This document shows, piece by piece, positions 1 through 7,412 of a DNA stretch of 64,000 nucleotides; the first letter of the stretch is position 1, and each line of letters begins with the position of its first letter. Below the pieces are notes generated by a model that searched no databases, was not told the DNA's origin, and saw nothing but the letters and a program-made list of their open reading frames with translations. The DNA comes from DATARH01 sp035309005. Lineage in GTDB: Bacteria; Pseudomonadota; Alphaproteobacteria; ATCC43930; CGMCC-115725. A program made the position numbers and the translations under genes. The DNA is taken from the NCBI GenBank assembly GCA_035309005.1, contig DATGFP010000117.1, positions 1 through 64,000 of the forward strand, in the 5' to 3' direction.

Positions 1-777
1 TCCCGGCGGCACGTTGCCCTCGGTAAAGTGCTGCAGCTGCATCGCCTGCCGCCGCAGCGCGATGTTGACGGTCATCACAATCTGCTCGACCGGGCCAAAG
101 CCGTAGCCCTTGTGCGGCCGCGGATTGCGCGGCAGGTAGAGGAGCTCGTCCGAGGTCAAGAGCTTCCACGGCCGGCCGTGGATCACCTGCTCGAAGGCCG
201 GCGCCGGCGGCCTCGGCCGCCGGCCGGTGTCGTCGAACAGCACCTTGATCGTCGCGCCGTCGACGACGTCGAGAGCGATGATCTCGCCGGCCCGGTTGCG
301 GCGTAGTTCGAGCGCCGGCGCGTCGAGCACCAGGAGGTCTTCAAGGAGCTCGCGCAGCCAGGTGGCAAATGGGCGCTCGCCGTCCGGCCGGCGCCAGAAA
401 CCCGCCAAGAGCGTGGCGCGGGCGCGCGCGTCGTCGGGCGCCTGGCGCGTCGACCGCGGCTTGATCGTCCAGTCGAGCTTTTCGAGCTGGTCCTTGCGCG
501 TCTCGATCGCCAGGCGGGTGATGTCATGCGCGTCGGCCATCGCCCGCAGCTCGGCGAACGACACCGCCTCGTAGGCGCGCGGCGTGTAGATCGTATTGAC
601 GCCGACCGGAAAATCCCACAGCCGCACCTGCTCGGGCTCCGCCGGCGCCAGCGGATAGCCGGGGGAAAAGATGCCCTGGCCGGGTTGAAATACCTCGCTG
701 AAGCGGGTTTCGAGACCCTGCTGGTTCCAGGTGTAGGACAGCGTGAGGGGGGTGCGCAGGCCGCCTTGTGGTGGCAT
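1..777 (-). CDS. Phage portal protein, C-terminus cut by window edge
   Basis: Only the first 259 residues are present; the gene runs off the left edge. Portal proteins form the ring at the capsid vertex through which terminase pumps DNA. The stretch RLAIETRKDQLEKLDW at residues 88-103 is the conserved N-terminal signature of one portal family, and a FAELRAMADAHD segment precedes it, as in relatives. The ATG at 777 follows a GGAGTGAG-like ribosome site. It lies 15 bases beyond the stop of the secreted beta-helix gene and shares its strand with terL, so all belong to one late transcript. The family is recognised from memory of its motif, not from a search. Confidence 0.8.
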   Translation of the reverse strand, partial: MPPQGGLRTPLTLSYTWNQQGLETRFSEVFQPGQGIFSPGYPLAPAEPEQVRLWDFPVGVNTIYTPRAYEAVSFAELRAMADAHDITRLAIETRKDQLEKLDWTIKPRSTRQAPDDARARATLLAGFWRRPDGERPFATWLRELLEDLLVLDAPALELRRNRAGEIIALDVVDGATIKVLFDDTGRRPRPPAPAFEQVIHGRPWKLLTSDELLYLPRNPRPHKGYGFGPVEQIVMTVNIALRRQAMQLQHFTEGNVPPG

Positions 778-792
778 CGGAAGCTCACTCCG

Positions 793-3363
793 TCAGAAGC
801 TGGAAAGGGCCGACCGCTTCCAGGTATTGGGCGCGGTGCAGGCGTAAAGGTAGTTGGAGTCGAATTCGATCTGGCCGGTCTGGCAGGCCGCCCCGCTGGT
901 CGCCGGCGTGGCGGTGGCGGGGAACATGCCGTTGGCCGAGGCGGTCGCCGGTGTCGTCGAGAGGATGCGGAAGTTCGAGCCGTCGAATTCGAGCGTCACC
1001 AATTCGTAATTGCCGCCATAGAGCGTCATCGCGCTTTGTCCACCGCGGGTGCCCGGGATCAGGATGAGCCCGCCGCTGGTGCCGTTGACCGCCAGGTTCA
1101 GCGTCTTGTTGCTGTCGGAGGCGAAGCTCATCCGCCAGCCCGCGGCGATCGCCGTCGTCGACGGCAGGGTGACCGTGAGACTGGCGATCGGCGAATTGAA
1201 GTTGGAGATCGCGGTGCCGCAATCGGTCGGCCCGGCCGCGTAGGTGCTGACCGAGGGGAATATCCATTTCGGCGTGCACGTGCCGCCGGTCATGCCGACC
1301 GAAGCGGCGCTCGCGGGGGTCAGTTGCATGACGCGGAAATTGGCGCCATCGAATTGCAGCACCGCGGTCTCGTAATTGCCGCTGGCGAGCTGCAGCGAGG
1401 TCGCGGAGGCGCCGCTGCCCGGATAGAGGATGTGGCCGCCGTTGGTGGCGTTGACCTGCACCGCGGCGAGCTTGTTGTTGTCGTTGGCGATTGCCAGGGT
1501 CCACCCGTTGTTGATCGTGTCGATCGACGGCAGGGTGACGGTCAGGAAGCCGAGCGGGCTATTGTAGGCCGAGACCGCGGTGCCGTTGTCGGCGACGCCG
1601 GCACTGTAAACGCTGGCCGCGGGGAACGCCCAGCGCGACACCCCGCCGGTGCCCGCCATTCCCAGTTCCTGGGCGGTCGCCGGCGTTACCTGCTCGATGC
1701 GAAAATTGCCGCCGCCGTCATATTGCAGCGTCGCGTACTCGTAAAAATTGCCGGCGAGCGTCAGCGTGGTATTTTCGGTGTGGTTGATCAGCGGATAGAG
1801 GATCTTGCCGCCGTTGGTGGCGTTGACCTGGACCGTCAGGCTCTTGCCATTGTCGGTGGCAAAGCCCATCGACCAGCCCGAGGGCAACCCGGCGGTCGAC
1901 GGCAGCGTGACGGCCAGGCCGGCGGTCGTATTGAAGCTCGACACGACATTGCCGTTGTCGCCCAACGTAGCGGCGTAGCCGGCACTCGACGGGTAGAGCC
2001 AGTTGCCGGGCCAGTCGCGGCTTTCCATGCCGTTCGCGGTCAGCGTGCTGCGGGTTGCCGTCACCACACGGAAATTGTTGCCGTCGGCTTCGAGCTGAAC
2101 GTATTCGTAGTTGCCCGGCCCCAGCGTCAGCGCCGACACCGACTTGCCGCCCGCCAGGATGGCGCCAGAGGGCGCGGTGATTGTCAGACCCTTGCCGTTG
2201 TCGGTGGCGAACCCCATCGACCAGCCGGGGTTGACCGCGCCCACTGCCGGCAGCGTCACCGCCAGTGCGGCGCCGGGTGCGTTGAACGACGACAATACGG
2301 TCTTGTCGTCGATCGGCGCGGCGGTGTAGCTCGCCGCCGCCGGGAATTGCCAGCGCGCCCAATTGCCGGAACCGACGATTTCGATGCCGGTGGATTGCGG
2401 CCCGCGGTTGACGACGTTGCCGGCATAGGTCGGGTTGATCAGCAAATTGTGTGTGCTCGCCGTCGCGTTGACCGCGGTAGTGCAGGAAAAATAGGGCGAG
2501 ACGAAACTGTTCATCCCGTCGTGATTGAAGGTGATGCCGAGGCAGGTCGGCGCGTTCTCCATGTCGAAGGCAAAGACCGTATTGGAGAAGTTGAAGCCCT
2601 GCTCGAAGAGGAGCGCGGTGCCGCCGGTGCCGGCCGCCGAGCCGGCGCCGGAAATCCGCGAGAATTGCGTCTGCTCGAGCGCCACGCCGGCGGCGCCGCC
2701 GGCGCTGTCGGCGATCGCGAAGATGTCGCTGTCGAGCACGAAGTTGAGCTGCAGGCCGCCCGCCGCCGCCGCGGTCGAGGCGTTGTTGACGACGAGGTGG
2801 TCGATCTTCAGCGAATTATGCGCGTCGGAAAAATCGGCCTTGCCGACCACCACCGCATAACCGGGCGTGTTGGCGTTGACGAAGAGGACGCCTTCTTCCT
2901 TGAAGTAGAAGCAGCCGGCCGGGCTGCTGACAGTGCCGCCGGAGCATTGCACCTGCAACACCGGGCCGCTTGCAATCGTCCGGCCGTCGATCGTCGCGCC
3001 TTCCGAGATCAGCCGGAAGCCGCTCGACGCTTGGCCGGCATAATCGATTGTCAGCTTGGTCGTGACCTTGTAGCTGCCGGCCGGGATGTGTACCGGCCAA
3101 TTGTTGGTGATCGCAGCGTCGATCGTCGTCTGGATCGCCGCCGTGTCGTCATGGCTGCCGTCGCCAGCCGCCCCGTTGCATCTGACGTCGATCCACGGAT
3201 GGCCCGAGCACAGCAGAACATCGCCGTTCAGCGTCGCCGTGCCGGTCGTCGAGAGCGTCGAGAAATTCCCCGGCGATTGCGCCAGCGCCGCCACGGCGAC
3301 CAGTGCAACCCCGATCAGCGCCGCGGCCGCGAGGATCCGGTCGAGCCAGCGCGCCACTCGCAT
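793..3363 (-). CDS. Secreted pectate-lyase-fold (tail-spike-like) protein with four C-terminal beta repeats
   Basis: 856 residues from ATG 3363. Residues 1-30 form a Sec-type signal peptide with a long Ala/Val core and an ALA-QS cleavage site. Residues about 57-330 look like the Pectate_lyase_3 beta-helix family: DGSHDDTAAIQTTIDAA followed by VHIPAGSYKV. Residues about 331-813 are four copies of a roughly 120-residue beta-rich unit. The C-terminus (CQTGQIEFDSNYLYACTAPN, then TWKRSAL) matches a short tail common at the ends of phage fibre proteins. It sits between terL and portal, 5 bases after the 147-residue gene. A role in binding or degrading glycans is inferred. The frame stays open upstream to 3837, but that part overlaps the 147-residue gene and has shadow-like composition. 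Confidence 0.8.
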   Translation of the reverse strand: MRVARWLDRILAAAALIGVALVAVAALAQSPGNFSTLSTTGTATLNGDVLLCSGHPWIDVRCNGAAGDGSHDDTAAIQTTIDAAITNNWPVHIPAGSYKVTTKLTIDYAGQASSGFRLISEGATIDGRTIASGPVLQVQCSGGTVSSPAGCFYFKEEGVLFVNANTPGYAVVVGKADFSDAHNSLKIDHLVVNNASTAAAAGGLQLNFVLDSDIFAIADSAGGAAGVALEQTQFSRISGAGSAAGTGGTALLFEQGFNFSNTVFAFDMENAPTCLGITFNHDGMNSFVSPYFSCTTAVNATASTHNLLINPTYAGNVVNRGPQSTGIEIVGSGNWARWQFPAAASYTAAPIDDKTVLSSFNAPGAALAVTLPAVGAVNPGWSMGFATDNGKGLTITAPSGAILAGGKSVSALTLGPGNYEYVQLEADGNNFRVVTATRSTLTANGMESRDWPGNWLYPSSAGYAATLGDNGNVVSSFNTTAGLAVTLPSTAGLPSGWSMGFATDNGKSLTVQVNATNGGKILYPLINHTENTTLTLAGNFYEYATLQYDGGGNFRIEQVTPATAQELGMAGTGGVSRWAFPAASVYSAGVADNGTAVSAYNSPLGFLTVTLPSIDTINNGWTLAIANDNNKLAAVQVNATNGGHILYPGSGASATSLQLASGNYETAVLQFDGANFRVMQLTPASAASVGMTGGTCTPKWIFPSVSTYAAGPTDCGTAISNFNSPIASLTVTLPSTTAIAAGWRMSFASDSNKTLNLAVNGTSGGLILIPGTRGGQSAMTLYGGNYELVTLEFDGSNFRILSTTPATASANGMFPATATPATSGAACQTGQIEFDSNYLYACTAPNTWKRSALSSF
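925..2373 (-). repeat. Four tandem ~120-residue protein repeats
   Basis: Within the tail-spike-like gene, codons about 331-446, 447-569, 570-691 and 692-813 encode diverged copies of one unit. Each has an aromatic start (RWQFP, NWLYP, RWAFP, KWIFP), then a DNG or DCG turn, a VTLP strand, GW..(S/A)(F/I)A(T/N/S)D, a glycine-rich turn, GNYE or GNFYE, and NFR ending in a GM dipeptide. The copies are clearly diverged, so this is an old internal duplication rather than recent slippage. Confidence 0.75.
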
Positions 3364-3368
3364 CGCGA

Positions 3369-3812
3369 TCACCAGCGGCGCGCCGCAAAGGCCTGGCCGG
3401 TGGTCGCGCCGAAGAGGCTGACTGCGCCGGCCGGCTTGTAGCCGGAAGGGGTGGCGAAGCTGCCGCCATTCGCGGCGAGCTGGATGCTGGCGCCGCCGGC
3501 CGCGGCGACCCCGACATCGCTGACCCACAGCACCGCCGACGAATTGTTCTGCACCATGAAGCCGTTCACCGGCACGATGCCGCCAAACAGCGTCTGCGGG
3601 CTGCCGCCGGTTGCCAGCGTGCCGCTGCCGTCGGCGGCGGCGCTGCCGGCGGTGTTGACGACCGGCAGCGGGTTTTGCGGGCCGACCGGGGTCGCGACGC
3701 CCTGTGCGTTGGTGGCGGCCGGAGCGTGGACCGGCACGAGGTTGCCGTTGCCGTCGACCTCGGTCGAGAGCGACTGGATCGTGGTGTTGGCGTCTTTGAC
3801 GAGAAGTGTCAT
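3369..3812 (-). CDS. Small phage structural-type protein, 147 aa
   Basis: 147 residues, Ala/Gly/Val/Asn-rich and predicted mainly beta, with no signal peptide. Its ATG overlaps the terL stop as ATGA (3809-3812), which suggests translational coupling, and a GAGG ribosome site lies just upstream. Such small beta-rich proteins with an N-terminal TTIQSLSTEVDGNGNLVPVH segment occur next to terminase or tail genes in alphaproteobacterial prophages and may be decoration or head-tail proteins; that role is inferred. It precedes the secreted beta-helix gene by 5 bases. No catalytic motif is visible. Confidence 0.7.
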   Translation of the reverse strand: MTLLVKDANTTIQSLSTEVDGNGNLVPVHAPAATNAQGVATPVGPQNPLPVVNTAGSAAADGSGTLATGGSPQTLFGGIVPVNGFMVQNNSSAVLWVSDVGVAAAGGASIQLAANGGSFATPSGYKPAGAVSLFGATTGQAFAARRW

Positions 3813-5161
3813 GGAGCCTCATTCTCCTTGGCGGCAAGCCGCCGATAGGTCTCGAATATTGCCTCGCCCGGGTGGGGCTCGATAAAGAGTTCGCTCAGCG
3901 CCCAGACCAGCGCGTCGACCCGGTCCGGCGAGTAGCCGGCTGCGCCGCGGTCGAAATCGCCGTGGCTGCCTGCGGTGAAGGCGCACATCTGGTCCTCCAG
4001 CGCCGGGAAGATCCCGATATGGTGGATGCGGCCCTGCTCGTAGAGCGCCGCCACCGGCTCGGCCCGCGCGACCTTTCCGCGCGACGCGTGAACCGCGCCG
4101 AACGGCACGTCGGGATCGACCATCCGCAGCGTCGCCTCAACCATTTCACCGCCGTTGTTGACTTCGGCGACGATGCGGTCGGCCTGGTGTGCCCGATAGG
4201 CCGCGCTTGCAACGCGGGCCCATTGCGCTGGCGCGTAGCGGCCCGAGGCGTCGGCCAGCACGTACCCGTGCGCGCTTGCATCGCGGCCCGCGACGATGAT
4301 GCCGGTTTCGTCGGCGTTCTCGTGCGAGACGGCGGCAGGATCGATCGCGACGACGACCCGCGTCAGCTGCGGCAGCGCGCCCGAGCGCGCCGCCTCGATG
4401 AGGCCGCGCTGCCAGAGCGCGCCCGGTGTGTCGTCGAGGATCTCGGCGTCAAGCTCCTGCCGGCCGAGCCGAGTGCCCTCGTAGCGCCGCACGATGCGGT
4501 CGAGAAACGCCGGCGCCAGATTGGCCCAGTTTTCGACCGAGCGGCCACCGGTCACGATGACTTTCGGGTCGGCGATCAGGCCGCGAATCAGTTTGTTCGG
4601 CCGCGGCGTCGTCGTCACCACGACGCGCGGATCGGTGCCGAGCCGCAGCCCGAACATCAGCATGTCCCAGGCCGTCGGATAGCGCCAGGCGGCGAGTTCG
4701 TCACACCACGCGAAATCGTGTTGCGGCCCGCGCAGGCGCTCCGGCTCGTCGGCGCTGAAGGTCGTCGCGACCGCGCCGTTGGGCCAGGTCAGGCGCCGCT
4801 TCGACGGCTCGTAGAGTGGCCGGTTTCCCGGTGCGGCAATCGCCAGGAGGCCGCTTTCGCCCTCGACCATAACGTCGCGAACGTCGGCCGCGGTCGGCGC
4901 CACCAGCGCGATCCGCCGGGCGGCGTATGTTCCGACCCGCGCGTGCACCAGTTCGGCGCCGGTGCGCGTCTTGCCAAAACCGCGCCCGGCCAGCAACAGC
5001 CAGACCCGCCACTCACCGGTGGGCGGCAGTTGCGCCGGCCGCGCCCGAAAAGGCCAGTCATGTGCGAGTGTCAGGGCCTCTTTTGGGGTCAGCTTCCAGA
5101 TCAGGGTCTTCCGCAGCGGTTCCGGCAGCGAGGCGAGCGAGCTCGCGCTCAACAACTTCAC
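3809..5161 (-). CDS. terL: Phage terminase large subunit (packaging ATPase/nuclease)
   Basis: 450 residues from GTG 5161, which has a strong GGGAGAGGG ribosome site about 6 bases upstream; the frame is open to 5335 but the extra part is arginine-rich shadow of the small-subunit gene. Walker A is LLAGRGFGKTRTG near residues 56-68, Walker B is FAWCDE, and the coupling motif is VVTTTPRPN. The RNase H-like nuclease shows VVVAIDP, VAEVNNGG and RVDALVWALSEL acidic positions. It belongs to the Terminase_6/COG5323 type, the same broad family as the terminase of alphaproteobacterial gene transfer agents. It cuts and pumps DNA into the prohead with the portal protein. Start overlaps the small-subunit gene by 104 bases. 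Confidence 0.93.
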   Translation of the reverse strand: MKLLSASSLASLPEPLRKTLIWKLTPKEALTLAHDWPFRARPAQLPPTGEWRVWLLLAGRGFGKTRTGAELVHARVGTYAARRIALVAPTAADVRDVMVEGESGLLAIAAPGNRPLYEPSKRRLTWPNGAVATTFSADEPERLRGPQHDFAWCDELAAWRYPTAWDMLMFGLRLGTDPRVVVTTTPRPNKLIRGLIADPKVIVTGGRSVENWANLAPAFLDRIVRRYEGTRLGRQELDAEILDDTPGALWQRGLIEAARSGALPQLTRVVVAIDPAAVSHENADETGIIVAGRDASAHGYVLADASGRYAPAQWARVASAAYRAHQADRIVAEVNNGGEMVEATLRMVDPDVPFGAVHASRGKVARAEPVAALYEQGRIHHIGIFPALEDQMCAFTAGSHGDFDRGAAGYSPDRVDALVWALSELFIEPHPGEAIFETYRRLAAKENEAP

Positions 5162-5456
5162 GCGGACCCTCTCCCTGATCTTCCGACGCCGGCTCCTCCG
5201 GCCGCCGCGCCGGCAGCGGAATGATGCTGAGGTGGCGGCCCAGCGCATCGAGCGCCGCCCGCTTATCGAACCATTTAATTCGGCAAGGCTCGCTGGTGGC
5301 GACGGCCTCGACAACCGCGGCGATCGTCGCCACATCGACGTCGCCCAGTTTGGCGGCCGGCGTGATCCTCATCGGATCGGCAAACGCGATGCGCCTATCT
5401 TCATCGAGCCTCGGTGGCGTTTGGGGCTGACGCCGATTGCTGCGCCGCCGCGTCAT
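5058..5456 (-). CDS. Terminase small-subunit-like protein, N-terminus reduced
   Basis: 132 residues. The middle part resembles the C-terminal half of phage terminase small subunits, ending in the typical RIKWFDKRAALDALGRHL (about residues 59-76). The N-terminal helix-turn-helix that normally recognises packaging sites is missing: residues 1-25 are a basic tail (MTRRRSNRRQPQTPP). A basic tail could replace the DNA-binding domain, or the gene could be truncated. The C-terminus (from about residue 85) is acidic and overlaps the first codons of terL in another frame. The promoter at 5486-5514 lies just upstream. Assignment rests on one motif plus position. Confidence 0.65.
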   Translation of the reverse strand: MTRRRSNRRQPQTPPRLDEDRRIAFADPMRITPAAKLGDVDVATIAAVVEAVATSEPCRIKWFDKRAALDALGRHLSIIPLPARRPEEPASEDQGEGPREVVERELARLAAGTAAEDPDLEADPKRGPDTRT

Positions 5457-5485
5457 CGCCCGCCCAATTCTCTCAGTGTGACGAA

Positions 5486-5514
5486 CTTATAGCAGCTCGA
5501 TCCGGATTTGTCAA
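5486..5514 (-). promoter_or_regulatory. Near-consensus sigma-70 promoter for the packaging genes
   Basis: Read on the minus strand: TTGACA (5514-5509), 17-base spacer, TATAAG (5491-5486). Transcription would begin near 5479, about 23 bases before the small-subunit ATG at 5456. The -35 is perfect and the -10 has one mismatch, so the terminase genes have their own promoter separate from the upstream regulator gene, whose stop is at 5537. Confidence 0.7.
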
Positions 5515-5536
5515 CATGAAAAAACAATATAAGCAA

Positions 5537-6559
5537 TCAATGTCGTGTCGCAAAATGCGCTTCGAGCGCACCGAGCGCGGCGACAAAGATGCCCGAGGCG
5601 GCTTCCTGGCTGACCCGCCGACCGCTCCAGCCCTGCTCGAACGCCCATTCCTTGAGCGAGCGTTCCCAGCCGAGCACGTGCCATAGGCACGATCCAGCCG
5701 GGGAAGCGATGCCGCCGACCGCCTGGATTGCGCGCCACACCCCGCGCCGCGCGGCCTCGATGCGCAGCCCTGGCGCCTCGCCTTCCGGCCGCAGGCTGCG
5801 CTCGCCAAGCCGCAGACGCGACAGGTCGAGCGCCCGCAGCGGATCGAGTTGCGCCACCGTGAAGCGGCCGCGAAACGCTTCGCCCGCCAGCCGCATGCCG
5901 GCGGTGATCGAGCCGCGCCGCTCCATGATCGCCAGCGTGTCGACCGCGCGATAGGGCCGTGACGGTCGCCCGGCGCTATCGCCGATCGTACGCTCCAGCA
6001 ACTCGACCGGGCCTTGCCGGCGGCGCTCGGGCGTCGGTGCGGCCGCGACCGGCGGTTGGTCGGCGCTGTCGTTTGGCTTTATCGGTCTGCCGGCCTTAAC
6101 CGACGCGGCATTCTTTCGAACAAAACATGAACTTTTTGGACGCGCAGCGGCCCGGGCGGTGCGGTCGAGGCGGCGCAGCAGCGCTTCCGGAGGCTGCTCA
6201 TTGGACGGTCTGCCGGATTGCCCTGCAGGGCCGGCCCGCTTGCCACCCACCGCTTTCGCCAGCGCCTCGATCTCGCGCAATTGCCGGCGCTCGGCGCTGC
6301 TGCCGGCGGCGAGATGGCAGCGCGCGTGATGCGCCGGGCAATAAGGCGAACCCGGTCGGCGCGGCGCGTTGCAAAGGCCGCCCTCCGGCGCGCCGTCGAC
6401 GATGAAGGCGCAGCCAGCGCGCCCAAGGCCAGGGTCCCCAAGGCCAGGGTCCTCAAGGCCAGGGTCCTCAAGGCCAGGGTCCCCAAGGCCAGAGTTGCTG
6501 GGCGCATCATCCTTGAGGTGGTCATCCTCGGGGCCAATTGGCGCAATGCCGCTCAGCAT
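5537..6559 (-). CDS. Phage regulator with GcrA-like zinc knuckle and DUF6456 domain
   Basis: 340 residues from ATG 6559, preceded by AAGAGG; an in-frame ATG at 6595 is less likely because it overlaps the proposed -10 element. Order: a GLGDPGLEDP-type repeat (about residues 18-38), then a cysteine/histidine cluster (GCAF...GLCNAP...YCPAHHARCH) like the C-terminal knuckle of the cell-cycle regulator GcrA, then a basic linker, then a C-terminal domain (GVWRAIQAVGG...LKEWAFEQGWSGRRVSQEAA) of the DUF6456 type found in alphaproteobacterial prophage regulators. Divergent from the CI-like repressor and upstream of the terminase genes, so probably a phage transcription regulator. The exact target is unknown. 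Confidence 0.75.
   Translation of the reverse strand: MLSGIAPIGPEDDHLKDDAPSNSGLGDPGLEDPGLEDPGLGDPGLGRAGCAFIVDGAPEGGLCNAPRRPGSPYCPAHHARCHLAAGSSAERRQLREIEALAKAVGGKRAGPAGQSGRPSNEQPPEALLRRLDRTARAAARPKSSCFVRKNAASVKAGRPIKPNDSADQPPVAAAPTPERRRQGPVELLERTIGDSAGRPSRPYRAVDTLAIMERRGSITAGMRLAGEAFRGRFTVAQLDPLRALDLSRLRLGERSLRPEGEAPGLRIEAARRGVWRAIQAVGGIASPAGSCLWHVLGWERSLKEWAFEQGWSGRRVSQEAASGIFVAALGALEAHFATRH
6424..6498. repeat. Five tandem 15-bp units coding a DPGLG/E repeat
   Basis: The unit CAAGGCCAGGGTCCC recurs at 6424, 6439, 6454, 6469 and 6484, with only C/T changes at one site and a degenerate last copy. On the minus strand it encodes GLGDP/GLEDP pentapeptides near the N-terminus of the regulator. Because 15 is a multiple of three, copy-number slippage keeps frame. 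Confidence 0.9.
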
Positions 6560-6573
6560 GTGTGCAACACCTC

Positions 6574-6602
6574 TTGTCAAACGCGCATATTGCATATATT
6601 AT
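6574..6602 (+). promoter_or_regulatory. Promoter of the CI-like repressor gene
   Basis: TTGTCA (6574-6579), 17-base spacer, TATTAT (6597-6602), giving a start near 6609 and a leader of about 34 bases before ATG 6643. The surrounding 6570-6642 is the most AT-rich stretch of the phage region, as expected for an operator region. Confidence 0.65.
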
Positions 6603-6619
6603 CCCGTTGCGAATGTCAA
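6591..6619 (-). promoter_or_regulatory. Opposing promoter of the zinc-knuckle/DUF6456 regulator
   Basis: On the minus strand TTGACA (6619-6614), 17-base spacer, TATGCA (6596-6591), start near 6584, leading to ATG 6559. Its -10 directly abuts the -10 of the repressor promoter, so RNA polymerase could occupy only one at a time and one bound repressor could block both. Confidence 0.55.
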
Positions 6620-6642
6620 TGGAACAATTATCATAGGTTAAC

Positions 6643-7323
6643 ATGGACGCGATGTGGTTTCAGCAGGCGCTCGAGCGCGCCGGCACCTCGCAGGCCGATC
6701 TCGCCCGCCATTTGCGCCTCGCCCCCTCAGCGATCTCGCGGATGCTGAAGGGCGAGCGCCAGATGAAGCTGTTGGAGGCGGTGCAGGTCGCTGCCTTTCT
6801 CGGCGTCTCGCAGGAGGATGTGCTGCGCCACGCCGGCGCCAGCCTCGACCCGCTGCCGCCAACCGATGCCGGGCCGCCCGGGCCGCCGCGGCGCGGCCGC
6901 CCGCCGCGCGCCGGCGCGCTGACTGCGACGCCCTTGCGCGCCGAGCCGATCCCGATCAGGAGCGCGGGGCGCGGCGGCGGCGACCAGGAGATGTTTCTCG
7001 GCGACGGCCCGATCGGCTACACGCAGCGGCCGGCCAATCTGGTGGGCGTGCGCGGCGCCTACGCGATCTACATGGTCGGCGACAGCATGGAGCCGCGCTA
7101 CGATCAGGGCTGGCTGCTCCACGTCAACCCGTTCAAACCGCCGACCCGCGGCCGCGACGTCGTCGTCTACAAGGCCGGCGACGCGGTGCTGATCAAGCAG
7201 TTCGTGCGCTGGGAAGGCGACGTGCTGGTGCTGCGCCAGCTCAACCCGCCCAGCGAATTGCGTGTCCCTCGCGCCGAGGTGCGGGAGTGTCACCTGATCG
7301 TCGGCGTCGACCAGGAGGGGTAG
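6643..7323 (+). CDS. CI/LexA-like phage repressor (XRE HTH plus S24 peptidase fold)
   Basis: 226 residues. An XRE helix-turn-helix spans residues about 14-40 (TSQADLARHLRLAPSAISRM). A Pro/Arg/Gly linker follows, then an S24 peptidase-like domain with Ser148 in YMVGDSMEP and Lys185 in AVLIKQF, the catalytic dyad for self-cleavage in LexA and CI. Candidate cleavage dipeptides are Ala90-Gly91 or Ala108-Gly109. It would hold the phage regulator promoter off and be inactivated by RecA after DNA damage; that is family knowledge. Divergent from the DUF6456 regulator, with shared promoter DNA. It marks the right end of the phage module. Confidence 0.88.
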   Translation: MDAMWFQQALERAGTSQADLARHLRLAPSAISRMLKGERQMKLLEAVQVAAFLGVSQEDVLRHAGASLDPLPPTDAGPPGPPRRGRPPRAGALTATPLRAEPIPIRSAGRGGGDQEMFLGDGPIGYTQRPANLVGVRGAYAIYMVGDSMEPRYDQGWLLHVNPFKPPTRGRDVVVYKAGDAVLIKQFVRWEGDVLVLRQLNPPSELRVPRAEVRECHLIVGVDQEG

Positions 7324-7337
7324 GGCGGCGCTGAGCT

Positions 7338-7360
7338 CGCGGAATAGGCTTCATTCCGCG
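7338..7360. terminator. GC-rich hairpin after the repressor gene
   Basis: Perfect 8-bp arms CGCGGAAT (7338-7345) and ATTCCGCG (7353-7360) around a 7-base loop, 15 bases after the repressor stop. No T-run follows, so it may be a Rho-assisted terminator or mRNA-stabilising hairpin. Confidence 0.5.
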
Positions 7361-7412
7361 GTTCGGCGCGGCTACCATCGCGGCAACGATTTACCCGCGA
7401 GAGGAGCGCCCA

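Noticed and set aside
526..3441. 971-codon open frame on the plus strand opposite the tail-spike-like gene
   Set aside because: Arg/Gly/Asp-rich composition without motifs; mirror of a GC-rich gene whose minus-strand product has clear domains.
3363..3837. N-terminal extension of the tail-spike-like gene up to 3837
   Set aside because: Overlaps the whole 147-residue gene in another frame, is low-complexity Arg/Gln, and the signal peptide begins at the ATG at 3363.
3806..5224. 472-codon plus-strand frame opposite terL
   Set aside because: No recognisable motif; antisense shadow of a high-GC gene with full terminase motifs.
6643..7400. Attachment site or tRNA at the right end of the phage module
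   Set aside because: No tRNA gene and no direct repeat could be found by eye; the left end of the element is outside the window.
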